Origin: an uncultured Lachnospiraceae bacterium
GTDB taxonomy: Bacteria > Bacillota > Clostridia > Lachnospirales > Lachnospiraceae
Direction of reading: 5' to 3'
DNA length: 14,150 nt
NCBI GenBank assembly: GCA_910587105.1
Contig: CAJUMB010000075.1
Span: 1-14,150 of the forward strand
Position numbers and translations under genes: made by a program. The stretch's first letter is position 1. Every line of letters starts with the position of its first letter. Shown piece by piece: positions 13,852 through 14,150 of the stretch. The notes under the pieces were generated by a model. That model saw nothing but the letters and a program-made list of their open reading frames with translations, had not been told where the DNA came from and searched no databases.

Positions 13852-14150
13852 TCCACAAAAGTCTCCTCTCAGACAATCTCCAACCCAGATCATTCATTCC
13901 GCTTATCCGGCCAATATTCATATACCTTATCTTTTTCCTAAATCATTGCCAATATACATATTTATAATGCAATTATTCTCTATATTTAGATCGACATACC
14001 TATGCTGTTTATTAAGAATATACTGATATTTTCATTTTATTTTTCGTACTAACTTCAATATATATGATTAATTCATACCTTTATCATAATAGCAAGTAAT
14101 TTTATATAAATCTTTAGAAAATTATATTGCATAACTTTCGAGAAGGATAT
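13852..14150. other. AT-rich non-coding region upstream of the hydrolase gene
   Basis: I see no gene on either strand. The region is strongly AT-rich and should contain the minus-strand promoter for the hydrolase-hydF operon. A candidate TTGGCA with a poor -10 (TAAGGT) at 17 nt can be read on the minus strand, but I would not rely on it. Confidence 0.4.

Noticed and set aside
13852..13893. Hydrolase extension of 14 residues
   Set aside because: The family begins at MKVLVVVDMQNDF and the upstream ATG has only weak initiation signals.

Overview
The window looks like a chromosomal segment of a low-to-mid GC anaerobic Firmicute, most likely a Clostridia/Lachnospiraceae-type gut bacterium. The reasons are the HydF maturase of [FeFe] hydrogenase, a DUF6440 small protein, a BlaI/BlaR1 pair, an FtsX-type ABC module with its own two-component system, and strong AGGAGG-like ribosome binding sites. 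The genus is an inference and cannot be fixed from the sequence alone.

Layout, left to right. (1) 1-152: what looks like a decayed DUF3788-type gene whose N- and C-terminal ends survive in different frames. (2) 310-2508: blaI-blaR1, a penicillin-sensing repressor/sensor pair with all sensor motifs present but no beta-lactamase gene in the window. (3) 2701-2886: a 61-residue DUF6440 protein behind a long leader. (4) 3122-5514: a LysR-type regulator divergent from a SAM methyltransferase and a CatA-like acetyltransferase. The shared intergenic region carries a consensus-like promoter whose -35 and -10 boxes lie inside the two arms of a perfect 10-bp inverted repeat. (5) 5584-6324: yaaA (peroxide stress), whose promoter places the predicted transcription start at or next to the ATG, so the mRNA may be leaderless. 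(6) 6340-11262: response regulator, histidine kinase, ABC ATPase and 8-TM FtsX-like permease. The genes overlap in pairs, and a direct repeat sits in the one internal gap. This is the Bce/Vex-like arrangement used for sensing and resisting cell-envelope stress or antimicrobial peptides. (7) 11690-13851, minus strand: a nicotinamidase/isochorismatase-family hydrolase, hydF, and a 3-TM small membrane protein, probably co-transcribed in that order.

The structure least explained by genes is a dispersed intergenic repeat. A 43-nt hairpin unit occurs at 2928-2970 and 11362-11404 (32/43 identical by eye). A 25-nt half unit at 12048-12072 is identical to the first copy and supplies the stop codon of hydF. 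Both full copies lie between convergent genes. Each is accompanied by a second shared module of about 28 nt, in opposite orientations at the two sites. At the right-hand site the unit adjoins a 141-bp segment with perfect 13-bp inverted ends.

Themes: envelope-stress sensing appears twice (BlaR1, and the two-component/ABC module), alongside a small-molecule modification pair and a hydrogenase maturation gene. I see no rRNA, tRNA, CRISPR array, transposase or phage gene. The most unusual items are the repeat family, the promoter-embedded dyad, the possibly leaderless yaaA and the roughly 22-residue insertion in the kinase dimerisation domain.
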